Part shown: in pieces, positions 35,759 to 47,633 of the stretch | Numbering within the stretch: position 1 is the first letter of the stretch | Layout: each line of letters begins with the position of its first letter | Assembly (NCBI GenBank): GCA_022376515.1 | Contig: WTXI01000016.1 | Location: 372,001-436,000, forward strand | DNA length: 64,000 nucleotides | Direction: 5' to 3' | Origin: Lactifluus volemus | Lineage: Eukaryota > Basidiomycota > Agaricomycetes > Russulales > Russulaceae | The notes under the pieces: generated by a model | Told to the model about the DNA's origin: nothing | The model's input: only the letters and a program-made list of their open reading frames with translations | Database searches by the model: none | Made by a program: the position numbers and the translations under genes

Positions 35759-35999
35759 TTGTGGGGAATGTATGAACGAGGGAATTGGACAGGAGCATAT
35801 TGTTGATATATCCCCTATGGAGCTGACGATGTCAGTGGGACAAATCCGTGACGTCATCTCAAGCATCTCGATTAGGTTGATATAATACAACGCTCATCAG
35901 GGCAAACTTCAGACTCGGGTATCATCAGCATTTTCTCCTATAAAAGTGGGCAAGAAATCAACAAAAAGGAGCGAAAACGGTCGACCTGTGACATGTCCA

Positions 36000-36384
36000 T
36001 CAAGTTGTTATCTCCCTCACCCCTTCCCTGACTTCCTGCTTCCCGTCTTCAACAATCTGTCCCCCACGCCGATTGCCAGAGCCTATATCCGCAATCTTGG
36101 TTATGATTCCTCGAATTACATCTCCAGTCCCTAACAAGTGCATCGAAACTGTGAGAGAAAAGAGCAGTTGACAGAGGGTGGTTATATACCATGAATGACG
36201 TTCATCAAGCCTCTGAGGATAATACCAAGTGTGAGCGCATGTTTATGTGAACCGCGCTCGGGAGGATGACGTACGCAAGACCCCGTTTAATCTTGCTATT
36301 CCCGACTCGGGGGCCGTTATCTTCCGTGGCTGGCTCTGTCTGCACCGGGACACTTGGAGTGGGAGTGCTAGGTACGTTTGACAT
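36000..36384 (-). CDS. Small GTGDVIRG-motif protein, copy 2
   Basis: Paralogue of the previous gene in the same orientation, about 240 bp away. The ATG at 36382-36384 starts MSNVPSTPTPSVPVQTEPA, a short disordered part ending in IKRGL. A 23-nt middle exon (coding GLMNVIH) is flanked by GTACGT...CAG and GTATAT...TAG introns. The last exon reads GTGDVIRGIITKIADIG, GQIVEDGKQEVREGVRE and stops at 36000-36002. The conserved splice positions around a tiny middle exon support both models. About 85-90 residues; function unknown. Confidence 0.62.
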
Positions 36385-37193
36385 GTCGCGCAAGTGAAGG
36401 GTACGTTGTAGTTCAACTTGTTGTGAAAGGGTTAGAGCTACACATATATATATATACCGTACGTAGGCGGCGCGAGGCATGACGAAATTAACCTATGATA
36501 GTGCCGTCATAGTATGGGTCGGAGTGCTAGTGGGGGTTCTACTGCCATGTGTCTCGGCGCTTCGCCCGATGCTTCGACACTTTCTACTCAGGCTAGTGTC
36601 AAGATCCGTGTTTCAATCTTGGCCTCAAGGCCAGCCTGAGGTTAAGACCCGGATGCTGGATTCGTTGGAACTTTTCATAACCTCGTGTTCTGGTTCATCC
36701 AGTCACACGGGCCATAGCTAAATTATTATTACGGCTTGTACAACTGGCAGGATTCACGGTCTCAATCCCAGTATTAGTACCCTGAACCCTGGGCGACGGG
36801 TTCTTGCCTTTTAGTAATAGCATGGGCACCTTGAGTTTTGGGCGCAAAAATGGTTCCAATAATGTAGGATACGTCCTTTGTCGGACCACCAAACGCTATC
36901 ATACAAGCGATAAGTGACAGTGTAATTAAACGTCTCCCAGGGCCATGCAACACACCGCCAGCGGCATCTTGCCTACAATGACTGTCAATAGGTCTCTTCC
37001 GTACTTCGACTTGAACTCGTCAAGGTCAGGCTTCGGGCCTCGCGTTGAAAGAAATCAAAGTGATATGTATAAACAGTCGTATGGTATGAGTAGATCCGTC
37101 GCCAATAAATCTGTAAAGCCCCATGCTTTACCACCCTCTGAGATGTCCGATAAAAAAGACACATAAAACACGTCACCATCCCTTCACACGTCC
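36385..37193. other. Intergenic, no confident gene
   Basis: Holds the upstream region of the small gene (with a TATATATATA run near 36443-36453) and the 3' flank of the CSC1-like gene. Frames at 36479-36721 and 36945-37166 have no domain or splice support. Confidence 0.35.
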
Positions 37194-40100
37194 AGACGTT
37201 CTTCTAGACGTTCTTCATCCACCTCCAACGACTCTGGAGCCGTCATAGTCACATCTACGTGACCATCGTTATCCAAGACGGCGCCCTCCGTCGAGTGCCG
37301 AATGCCGAGCGAGTCAAGGCCTCGCTCGATCTCATGCACCAAACCAAGTTGGTCCTTGGGCAGCCATATGATGCGCTGCTCCTTCGCTGCAGCAGGGTGG
37401 GTAAAGTCGGCAGGCGCGTCGTCGTCTTCCAGCGCCTCCGTGAATGGCGAGTTGGAGGAAGCGTGTGGACCGGGCTTGGAAGGATGAGAAGCGGCGTGTT
37501 TGTGTGCACTGCTGTCGGCAGCATCAGGACGTGGAGAACTTTCTTCGTCATCTTGCTTTACGTCCTTGATGTCGCCAATGCTCTTGGGATCAAGCTGCGG
37601 CGCCTGGTCGGCTGTCGTAGGGACATCATGCTTTTCTCCTACATCGTCATGAAGGGGTCCATCGGCAAGAGTAAGTGGTAGATTTTTGACGAGGGGACCA
37701 TAGGAATTGCGGATAAGATTATGGAAGAATGCCTAACTGGTGCGTGAGAACAAGTTGATGATAGACAGTTAATAAACGATGCTTACCGTACATACGATTA
37801 AGACAATCAAGAGCGCACCCTCAGGAACCGCGCTGGGTTTCTTATGGCTATTCTCGGCAAGGAAGAACAGGGCACATAAGCAGAGCTGCTGAACGTAAAG
37901 CCCCACGAATATATGCTGGATTGCTTTGGGGAAAAAGAGTCCCCCGGTGTCGCTGGATTTTGGCTGATCGTTGACCCAAGTGAATAAGTATTTGTACAAG
38001 AAATAGAAGAAAAGGAAGGCCGCAAACGCGAGGCCGTTGATAATGGGCGATATAATAGAATAGCCGAACGTGATGACGACCAGTTGAGTCATTACAGGGA
38101 AGAGAGTACCCCAATCGGCTGTGCGGGGCTCGTACTTGATCCCAAACACGGAGCGTGGGGTGGAACCGAGGAGGATGATCTTGACATAATACAAAACTAG
38201 AGGTACAATTTGAAGGAAGCCGCCGCCCATTCCGGAAAGACCCTGAAGTAAGATGAAGCTACGTCCAGAAGTGAGACAACGATCAAGACAACTCTAGGAC
38301 GATGGCACCCACGTCAGGAAGAAAGTCGAAGATTTTGGTAGATTCTGAGCCAGCAGACTCGGGACTGATGACGGGTTGTTCACCAGGAAGGGCAACGAGG
38401 CGATGAGGCCGGACGAGAACGTGATAACCAAAAAGCCGTTCTGTTGAATCCTTTGTAAGGGGTTTTGTTAGGGAAGACACAAACGAGCCACATACGATGA
38501 CTTGGAACATGAAGTACCGATCCATCAAACTGAGCTCCACCCCCTTTTTTTGAGGAATGCCCTCAAACCGTCCCAACATCCGCATAATTATTGGTACTAG
38601 CATGAAGAGTAACAGAAGCAACACCGTGGAAGCGAAACCTTGGACAAAGCTGATAATGACACCGGGGGCTTTGCAAACCCACGCAAGCCAATGATATGTT
38701 GAACACAAGGCATGGATGTTCGAAATGAAACCGACGAACGCGACTACGGTGACCGGTTAGAACCCACACGCCATTTCAAACACAGGTGTGACCGACCTGG
38801 AATTGCCCAAACGATGATGATTCCGATAGTTGCAGCCCAAGAGATGGCCAAGCGTACACGGCGCTCGTAGCCAGACAAGGTCAGATTCTCCCAGATCACG
38901 TCGTCAGGTGCAACTTCAACGTATTTCAGCGCGTTAGACATTTGATATGGTTTATGATGGGTAAGGATATGAGCCGCCATATGTGCCGCGATCTGTTTGT
39001 TGAACAAGATGAACGCTCCATTCATCGGTGGATAGGTCTGGTCCTCGTAATCGTGGGTGGTGTGGGCTCCTACAAACGGAAGGGTGACCTGGACTGCAGG
39101 GACGGCAATATTAAATATGCCGGCTCCGATGGTGTGTGTTCGTTGGGTGACATGCGCCTCTGCGGCTTCGGTCCTTGCGATGTCGGTTGCAAGAACTTGG
39201 CGCTTCTGTATCAATTCCGTGTTGTACTCGTGCACCAGGTTGCTTGCCCATTCGATTGTATCAACCTTCGTTCCCAAGAAAGGAAGGGAAAAGGGCATCC
39301 AAGAGAATAGGGGTAACCTATGCGATGGCCATTTTTCTCGTGGTACCAGCTCTTCGATGTGTGTCTTAGGGGCAGCTTCTGTATCACTTCCGGGTTGGGC
39401 ATCGGCACTACTCTTCTCCTTAATTTCTGCCCCCGTGACTTTCTTCTGCTGTTTCTTATGGCGTTTGATTGCCTTCTTAAGAAGGGATGTTTCCGCGGCT
39501 TCAAGCATGTTGCACGCCAATAGCCGACGATCGAAAAGGTTGGGGATATCCCCGAGATTACGATTCAACCATACTTTGTGAACACCCCCCGGCAACTGAC
39601 CAAAGAGACGGGTAAGGGCTGGTTCAGACAAATATTCGTGTGGTATGCCAGTGATCAGAATACTGCAGGCCTGAACGGTGGAAGTGTGGGCGGGGCTGAC
39701 AAGGTACTCCTGGCGTACGAGAATGTAATGGTCCATTTCAAGTTTGATATTCCACCATATCCACACTATGATAACAAGTCACATCAGAAAAAACTTGGTG
39801 GGAAATATTAGCCACGAAACGCACCAGTGAAAATCCACGTGGCAATCAGATGCCCTGCATACCGCGTCTGCTCGGTAACCCCGATATTGCCAAAAATGAA
39901 CTTGTCCAGGCCTGTGTGAGAGGGAGCCGTGGAAGCGATGGCATCGAGAGGGAGAAGGAGGATCCAGGATAAAAGCCAGATCGGCAGCATGACGCGGACC
40001 ATCATGCGCAAGAAACGGATAAAGAAGTAGGAATCCAATCCGTTGATGTGCTTGATCTTGCGATAGTCTGCATTCCAGACGTCCAAGACCCATCCAAAGA

Positions 40101-40375
40101 GGCGGGGTGATAATGGTGGCTGACGCTTCCTGCATAACACGAACATGAGGTCGAGACATGGTGAGACTAAGTGATATGCGCACGATTCAAGAACTGATAA
40201 ACTCCTTGGTTCATAAATGAAGCGAAAATAGCGCCGGGCGATGGTAAACACAGTAATTTCGGCACTAACGATAATTCCGTTGAGAACCAAAGCTGTGACG
40301 AAGGTCTTGGTCGAGGCGGTAGTTGACTGGGCAATGTCGTTACTCCTAGTGACGACATGAGGGATTAGAGAAGCA
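37194..40375 (-). CDS. CSC1/OSCA-like (DUF221, RSN1_7TM) calcium-permeable channel, copy 1
   Basis: Polytopic membrane protein of the CSC1/OSCA/TMEM63 family of osmo- and mechanosensitive cation channels. The N-terminal helix (STTASTKTFVTALVLNGII) and FIYEPRSLSV are followed by LPIWLLSWILLLPL. The cytosolic loop has LITGIPHEYLSEPALTRLF, LPGGVHKVWLNRNL and DRRL. The 7TM core contains YPPMNGAFILFN, VIWENL, SFVQGF, GVELSLMDRYFMFQ, LPKSS-FFLT, STPRSVFGIKY, YSIISPIINGLAFAAF and DTGGLFFPKAIQHIFVGLYVQQ. The tail is acidic and ends at the TGA at 37194-37196. Introns are short and keep the frame. The exact start is unsettled: the first exon is small, and the conserved part begins near 40350. Intact as far as seen. 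Confidence 0.88.
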
Positions 40376-41083
40376 GAGGTAGGAGGAGCGTGCTGCGTAC
40401 ATTCTAGGTCTTCAAAAAGACAACAGAGGGGAGATGTCCACCCTGTGCCAGTAAGGCCACCTGTAATGCGAAGGTTAAGCTGATTAGCTTTACGAAGATA
40501 AAGACGATGAATCCCCACGAAAGTACTTCTGAGGGAATGGTGAGAAGTGGAGGAAGAGCAGGGAAGGGATTGTGTGACAGCTCGCATGATATATAGCTTT
40601 TTCAAAAACGTTCCTGGGTTCCTTTGGCCGCATTCAGTAGAGAGGTGAACCCAGAACCATGTCGTCGCACCTCGTTTGGTACCATTTTCGCGAGCCGATC
40701 AACCGGGAACATGCTTCCGGTCATGTGTTTCACGCTACTTGCCTCGATGGGCAGCCGTTTACTATTTATTTCACATTTCGGGGCTATTTTGCAGCAGGAA
40801 ACTGTATACTCCTTTGTACGCCACACTTAATTAGGCAGTTCTGAAACACCCCAAAAGACCTTTCCCGGCGGCTAATGGGAACCGGCTGCCGGAACCTTAC
40901 CAAAAATAAACACGTAGTCCGTCTACACCGCCAGGGTGTGGAGTCTACGGCCTCGGTTATCGTCAGAGATGACACTTGGTTTGCACTACAGATGAGCCAG
41001 ACCTAATAAGGGAAAATAATGCGAACGCCGTAAAATACCACTCAAGATGGAGGAAAACAAGCCAACGCCACTACTACTACTGT
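40376..41083. other. Upstream region of CSC1 copy 1 and 3' flank of the SNARE gene
   Basis: May contain the small first exon of the channel gene (a donor-like GTACGC near 40398 matches one in the second channel gene). No other gene is supported. Confidence 0.35.
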
Positions 41084-42207
41084 TCACATCAAGATGACTG
41101 CCGCGAGTAGGATGAGTAGGACTACAATGAGGATGGCGACACACCACCCTGATTTCGTTTCTGTCTTAGGTTAAGTACTGCGACCTCGAGTTACTGTATA
41201 TGATACAATGTACTGACCCTCAGTCTCGCGAATAAACTTGCGCATCCTGCGCATCGCGTCTGACAGTTTGCTGTCCGTCCGATCCACATTACGATCGAGG
41301 TCACCCAGCATCCTGCAGAGGGTTAAATTAGCGGGTCGAGACAAAAGCGATAAGGCATACTCATTGTGTTCACTGATCTCTGATCCCATCAACCCAGCCT
41401 GTTGAGCGATCGTACTCAATGTACCTGCGATTGAGCTGATTGTCTGGTCCTGCTCCTGGATAATCATCTGCCATACAAAATGTCATCATTTGAGTCACGA
41501 TATGTTAGGCATAGTCTCACTTCCTGCTCTTGTCGTGCCCACTCGGCCTCGTGATCTTCATCCCTTGGCTCGTGACTTGACCCAGAGAATGGGGAGTGGG
41601 TATGCGACCGGTTAGGTGTTGTTGGCCTCGACTTTCACATCCCATAAGCACCGAAAGTTCTTCGATTTGTGAAAAGAAGAAATGACGTGACGCACACTGT
41701 CAGTTTGAGGGCGACCCTCGACCTCCGCACGCATATTCTACAAAAGTGTGAGAGAGCTCAACACAGGTTGTTTGCGAGGGACATACGCACCACGCACCTC
41801 TATTTCGCGACGTACGTGACTCACATATCGCCGTCGTTGAATAACTTCCCCGTCATCCAAGCCGAACATGCGCGGGCCCGTACTCTCTACCATCCTACAG
41901 GCGTGAGTGTCTTCTAGCCAATCGCAGAAGAATAAGAATAAAACGCGTACTTGACACTTTCTTCTAAAGCTTCCAAGTCAGCTTCCAGCGCAGAAAGCGT
42001 TGCCTTGAGCTAGCGAGGGGCTGTGAGTATAATTCCAACACGAACCAACACGTATTGTGTACTGACCTCATTGCGAGCCCACTCAAGTTCTTCACTGCCT
42101 TCGCGCGCAGTGCTTCGGATACGTATAAAAGATGCACGGAGCTGTTCCGCTGTGGCCAGTGAGCTCTGTATCTCAGATTGGACTGCGTGGTATGGGTCGA
42201 CCGACAT
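41084..42207 (-). CDS. TLG1: Qc-SNARE of the Tlg1/syntaxin-6 type
   Basis: SNARE for endosome-to-Golgi membrane fusion. The start ATG at 42205-42207 gives MSVDPYHAVQSEIQSSLATA, the N-terminal helix typical of syntaxin 6/10 and Tlg1, followed by SEELEWARNE. Exons then give LKATLSALEADLEALEESV, the SNARE helix (IIQEQDQTISSIAGTLSTIA, GSEISEHNE, MLGDLDRNVDRTDSKLSDAM) with the expected central acidic/Gln-type layer region, RMRKFIRE, and a C-terminal anchor WCVAILIVVLLILLAAVIL at the end of the last exon (stop at 41084-41086). Many short introns. Divergent from WW-like gene C, sharing a promoter region of about 500 bp. The 5' part of this gene is duplicated as a relic at 46460-46790. Confidence 0.88.
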
Positions 42208-42701
42208 GGTGGCAAAGTGCAACGGGGACAATCACGGTCACTACCTGGCGCTGCAGCGCACTCTATTGTTCAAGATGGTTCCAATCAGAGAAGAGGCTTC
42301 GTTAATGATGATGTAGGGCTTGAGGGGGACTGAGGACCATCCAACTCCGTTTGACAGACGGCAGAGACCGACAAATAGCTGCGCGGGGAGTGACGTTTCA
42401 CGTGACATGGCAAATGCGTAATAAACAGATTGCCTGTTTAGAGGTGCGCCAACCGGCGGCCGCTGATGCGCATTATTAGATTTGGTGGCCCTAAATCCCA
42501 CAATCGTTGTCCAGAAAACTATCTCAACCTGTGGACTCTAAAGCTGGAAGCTCAAAATGGGGTTACATAGCCTGCGTGGACCCCCTCAGACACCCATCGT
42601 ACTCGGATTCCATTTTAGCTTAACAGAGGCCACGAGGCCAATGCTGTGTCGATATACACTCCCTGGCCTTTTCCCAGTGTCCTTGGTTTTTTTCCTCGTA
42701 C
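42208..42701. promoter_or_regulatory. Divergent intergenic promoter region (SNARE / WW-like C)
   Basis: 494 bp between divergent start codons. The first 110 bp next to the SNARE start are conserved in unit D (near 46665-46780); the rest is not. No TATA box is obvious. Confidence 0.45.
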
Positions 42702-45700
42702 ATGACTTCCCTACTGAAAACCCTTCTCGAATTTCTGCGTATCTTGCGCTTTCCAACGCATTTCATTAAGCGTTGCTCAGGGCATTGGCAGTGGCTCTGG
42801 ACTTTCATATTTCGCAGGTTAGGTCTCTGGCATTGCCGGCCCAAAAAAAAACCGGATGCGCTTCGCAAGCCAAGACCAGCTGAACCCTCCGAGTCGTTAC
42901 CCTGCGTTGGGACCGGGGGCTACGTGCTAGCCGCCAGTACTGTTCCAACCTCAGCGAGCCTCCCGGATCTCCGCGAACGCGCTCCAAGACAACTGACAAC
43001 GGCAACTCCATCGACCGCCATTACCCCCCCAGTCCAGGTCATCGGCGATCGCTCACTGTCTGCTTATGATGTAACGCTCCCCGCAAACCGTAGCTCTGCG
43101 AATATAAGCATACACAGTCTCGCCAGTTATAGGCTTTCTATTCTTACGAAATCACGAGAATCGTTGCGTGGTCCAGTTGGTCAACCATCGCAATCCCCCA
43201 GAGGGGCTTATCGCCAATTCGGACTTGGTCCAAGGTCAATGTCTTCAAGGGAGCGACTGTCTAGGCCACCTACCCCGTCGACTCACTTCTCTCCACCCCA
43301 GCAACCTCCCCGACCTTCTCCCCTCCAAGTGGACACCACAGATATAGAAGTTGAAGTCAACCCCCCGACCAGTCCCACGGTTTTAACGTCGCCATTCTCC
43401 TTTACGCATGACCCGCTGAGTTTCCCAGCTGACCGTAGAAACCACAGGAGGCATTCTTCGGGCTGTGTGACCGTGGACATTCAGAATCCATCTACAGAAT
43501 CGCTCCCACTTAAGTCTTCGAGTCCTCCACGCTCTCCAACTGTCCATTCGTCCGCCGTCTTGGTCGCAGCGAATATACCCAAAGAGTCACTTCAAGATTC
43601 CCCTTCGACTCCCCCTGTGATCTCCGGCTTCTCCCCGCCCGACGGTCGTAATGTTGTGCCCATAAATTCCTATGACGTACCACGATACTTGAAGAATGTT
43701 AAAATGCAAGTGATTTGTTCTGTGTTGCGTTGTTACCCTTACAACTCCGAGACTTGACAGACCCCGTGAAGAGACGGCACCCTATAATATAGAACCATTA
43801 ACAACCGAATTCCCCTAGTACGTTCGAGCTTAAACGAAGCCCCTCGTTCTGATAGAGGTCTCGTTAGCACCCAAGGACAAAGCGATTCTACGCTCACGGA
43901 AGGCTGTGGTCCTTGGACACCAGCCACCCATCCGGAAGGTGCACTCTATTTCTTTGATAGCGACAGGGTGCGTGTGTCTGTCACTATCGAAAACTCCAGC
44001 TATGACTAACGTGTGGTTAAAGAGGATATTTACTGACACAGACATGCATGACCCCTTCTTCAGGGACGAAATTGAAGATTTTTATCAGTACTTGCAGAAG
44101 ATGTTGCGTGTCGATCAGCTGATAATCCTATCGAACAACTATGACCTAGTGTTAGACATTGTGCCTATTGGGGATAGGATACAGTGGTCTTATTACTACG
44201 CCTGCCACAAGACCCGATGCCTGTTCTGGTTTCAGAACTATGATGCAACCGACGTGTTATCTGAGTTATGTGGGGTCAATTCCCCTGCCCACATCAGTAC
44301 GTCACAACTTTCATGTTCAGATCGTGCGCTATATTTACTAACTTGACGGGCAGAGCATCTCTTGGAAGATTTTTATTGGTGCGTCGACCGTCTTCTGCTG
44401 GATCATGTCCTGAGCGCTGATTTGCTTTTCCAGGAATCACTGGTCACTATATCCAGCGGGTTTTGAAGGTCGCTATCTTCCGCGTTCAGTCTATGGTGAA
44501 CTTATGGGAATGTTGTCTCATGGTTGTATGGGTGGGTTTGTGGTACTCTCCGGTCCTAGCAAGATTTGATACTAGTGCCGCAGATGTGCTGACGTCAGGA
44601 AATTCCACTGTACCATACTGCAGTGATAAAATGCTCAAGATGATGACACTTGTAAAAAATGCCAGAGGTATGCGGGTACGCTGCAGAGAGAATGATATGC
44701 TGACGTCGTGGCTCAGAGGCTGAAAACGGCGTAGAATATTTTACTGCTGCGACCAGTGAGCGTACGGTTCACTTGACTATGCAAGTACTTATCAGATCCC
44801 TTTCTCAGCGCGTCTACTCTCATTCTTTGGTAAGTTTTCGAACCAAAGGTGATCACAGGGGATGCTGAATTGTTAACCCACGCTTGTCTAGCACATTGGA
44901 GGTTCCTATACTTCCACGGACAGAAGCACGCACGGCTAGAAAGGGACAAGACCGTGTATGACGAACCACTTCGTGAGAGGACTTTGCTCATCACGTTGGT
45001 ATCGCCGCTGCTTTTCTTGGCACCTGAAGTCCATCTACGAGATTTGGGGAAACTGTGGATGGACGAAATCATTATTGAGACAGTCTGGAGGGCCTTCATG
45101 GCAAAACTGTTGGAAGAATGGCAAGATGTAGTTCTCTGGGTAATTTAGATTCATTTCTTCAGATTCCCTTTGACCTACGTGACTCACCAGTCGACCGTGA
45201 TGCTCACCGCCAACGTTGGCTTCCTCGCCATTCCAGGCGTCGTGATTACAAATCTCAGCGGGGTCGCTATAACGAGCCCGAGCCAACTCAGGATTTTAAC
45301 ATCTCCTGCCCAGCTCGCCAGTTCTTTGTCGATACAAGCCAGCATAGGAAGCATTGTGATCGGTCTACTCTTGCTTCGCCACAACCGAACGAAGAAAAAG
45401 GATGGACCAGCTGGCGCGGTCAGTGAATACTCACACTTTATATGTACCAACTAGTAATGTTGTTTTAGGCGACATATCTCTCTTCAAGTACTCACAGACG
45501 ATTCGGTCTTGAACCGTTGGCTATCACTTTCAGTCTTCCGTGGGCATTGCTAATGTGGTCGTATGTTGTTCCTAACCTTCCGATACACTGATTTTAACTC
45601 ACATATCCCCCCTCCCCCTCGGCCCCCTGCTCTCCGCGGACGATGAACAGGATGGTGACATTTTCCATCGCGCTGTTGGTGCTCTGCTTTTATATCTCGA

Positions 45701-45972
45701 ACATGCCAACGCGTATGGTCATCGCTGTGTCAACTTTCACGTCGGCACCGCCAGTCATCGTGTGCGTCGTGATATCTTGGCTAACCAGCGATGATGGAGA
45801 GCTGTGGAAGAACAACCTTGTGGTGTTTAAGCGCTCAGGTGTTAGACTTTTCGTCCGCCCCCTTAAGCGCTTGCAGCAGCAAATCACGTCCCATCTCCCA
45901 AGACTACATAATACACATCCCGCTCCCCAGAGCCCGAGTATACCCATGGCTGACCGCCAGAACAGAGCTTAA
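42702..45972 (+). CDS. WW-like, proline/serine-rich polytopic membrane protein, copy C
   Basis: Same architecture as copies A, B and D. The ATG at 42702 opens MTSLLKTLLEFLRILRFP and FIFRRLGLWHC. A first exon of about 330 codons is Pro/Ser-rich and ends at VPRYLKNVKMQ. The WW-like exon (about 43810-43970) has CGPWTPATHPEGALYFFDSD. Later exons have RRIFTDTDMHDPFFRDEIED, NNYDLVLDIVPIGDRIQWSY, ACHKTRCLFWF, the short exon pieces around NHWSLYPAGFEGRYLP, HWRFLYFHGQKHARL and RDLGKLWMDEIIIETVWRAF. The membrane part has STVMLTANVGFLAIPGVVIT near 45190, and a last exon with VTFSIALLVLCFYISNM ends at 45972. Splice sites agree across all four copies, so it appears intact. Role unknown. Confidence 0.72.
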
Positions 45973-46226
45973 GTCCTCAAGTATTCGTGGCATATCTAGT
46001 AGATTTGTTTGTGTTCTGTGCCTAACAGCCTATGTACATCCGTAGTACTAACTTACAAACGACTCGTATCCGGTAGTGACTATGCCCCTTTCGATTATTC
46101 AGGTTGATAATAAATTTAGTTCCCCCATTTCCACTCTTGCATAGTTTGTCGTGAACCATGGCGTTCTTTGCATTCGCACAAAATCAGATCTTGTTTGTCA
46201 TAGGAAGAAGGAAAGGGCAAAAAAAA

Positions 46227-46346
46227 CCACGACACCCAGGATTCCCGCGTGGTCCCCCACCGTGGTACTAACTAGGCGGCACTCTGGTTAACTGCGCAGA
46301 TCGGACGGGATGCGGTGCTTTCAGAGTCCTATGGCCGTAGATACTA
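46227..46346. repeat. Conserved 120-bp block downstream of gene C
   Basis: Nearly identical (about 3 differences in 120 bp) to 50874-50993 downstream of gene D, while sequence just outside aligns poorly. It includes the inverted motif GCGTGGT/ACCACG. Confidence 0.7.
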
Positions 46347-46459
46347 ATACGATTTGAGCAAGGTATATATGCACATATTCCGTCATGATGTATACTAGTC
46401 TCGACAATCCTAGAGACGTGACATCATATGGCTACCGCTAAAGGAACGATTGTGTCGCA

Positions 46460-46790
46460 CTTTCTTAAATCTTCCAAGTCAGTCTCCGGCGCAGAGAGCT
46501 TTGCCTTGAACCAATGAGGGGCCCAGCACATACTATTCTGCATTGATCTCATTCAATTACGAGCCGACTCAAGTTCTTCACGCGTGCTTTGAATAGGTAG
46601 AAATGACGCACTGACATGCTCCGCGGTTACCAGCGAGCTCTGAATTGGACCACACGACTGACAAAGTGCAACCGGGCAATCAGCCACTACCTAGCGCTGA
46701 AGCGCACTATGGTGTTCAAGATGGTACCAATCAGAGAAGGGGGTAGTGAATCGCTTCGTTAATGATACAGTACTGTATCGTAGGGGCTTG
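46460..46790 (-). pseudogene. Truncated SNARE (TLG1-like) 5' duplicate
   Basis: Aligns with 41960-42320, the first exons and upstream region of the SNARE gene. The region of the start codon (ATG at 42205-42207 in the parent) is deleted here, exon sequences carry indels, and the SNARE helix and membrane anchor are absent. It is a by-product of duplicating the WW-like gene. Confidence 0.8.
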
Positions 46791-47633
46791 GTTAACCGGA
46801 CTCCGGGAGGGGGGAAGGCTGTATTGTGCTTAGTGCTGGCATGTCGTCGCCCCACCCGCTAGCCTTGGGCGTTGAGCAACGAGCACATCCGGGTACCATG
46901 GCGCTGGTGGTTATGTGCTGCTCGGACCCAACTAAGGGCCAACTTGAGGGCAGGAGATGCTACCCGATGAGTCCTCGACTGTAGGTGATCCTGCAGTTTA
47001 AGGTCTGCTATACAGAGGAGCCCTCGTAAAGGGCCCCTCCGAGTTAGGGTGCCGAGGACCGTGACGTCGTTCGATGCGCGGAAGGTCACGGGTACGCCGA
47101 GGGGCAATGACTGCTTTTGAAACAATTCGAAGGGGATTTTGCGCATGATCACATTCGCTCAAATACTCGGAGATACCGAAATCGTGATACGGAAGAATAA
47201 TTGCACCGCTGCAGGAGATTCAGTTTGTCTCTTACTTTACAAGGTGTCCGAGTCGGTGTTTTCGTTAAACCGAGCTTCGTGTGATCACATGACCTCGATC
47301 GGCCATGTTTGGAAGCGCCACTATAGCACTGGCAGTAGCGCTGGCCCTCTCACAGTTCTCAGGTTGGTGGCCAAATGGCCTTAGGACCTACAACCATTGG
47401 CCTGAAAATACTATCTCTTCTGTGATAAAGCTGCAGGTTCAGGGGATTTCAAAGTTACATCGACGAGACTATAGGCCTGGGACGCACGTGCGAAGGATGG
47501 CTTCCTTGGGCGCAACGCCGCATAGCCTTCCGAGTTGAGTTATCCTCAGGCTGGTGCCAGTGACAGCCCTGAGTACGTGGATTCTGTACTATAAAAACAC
47601 CCCCATAGCTTCACACCCTATATCTTCTATGAT
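46791..47633. other. Spacer inside duplication unit D
   Basis: Not present in unit C. A minus-strand frame of 97 codons (46859-47152, containing LTRRGPLRGLLCIADLKLQ) has coding-like composition but no recognised domain. The last 60 bp or so before 47634 are the promoter of gene D, with a CTATAAAAAC TATA-like box near 47588. Confidence 0.4.

Larger units (their letters stand above)
41955..46380. repeat. Tandem duplication unit C (about 4.4 kb)
   Basis: The 5' half of the SNARE gene, the divergent promoter, WW-like gene C and its 3' flank recur in direct orientation at about 46455-51020. Similarity is clear in the SNARE part (41960-42310 with 46460-46780), through the gene, and in a nearly invariant 120-bp block downstream. 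It is more diverged than the A/B duplication. Confidence 0.8.

Noticed and set aside
39057..39581. 174-codon plus-strand ORF over the CSC1 gene
   Set aside because: Antisense shadow of conserved channel exons.
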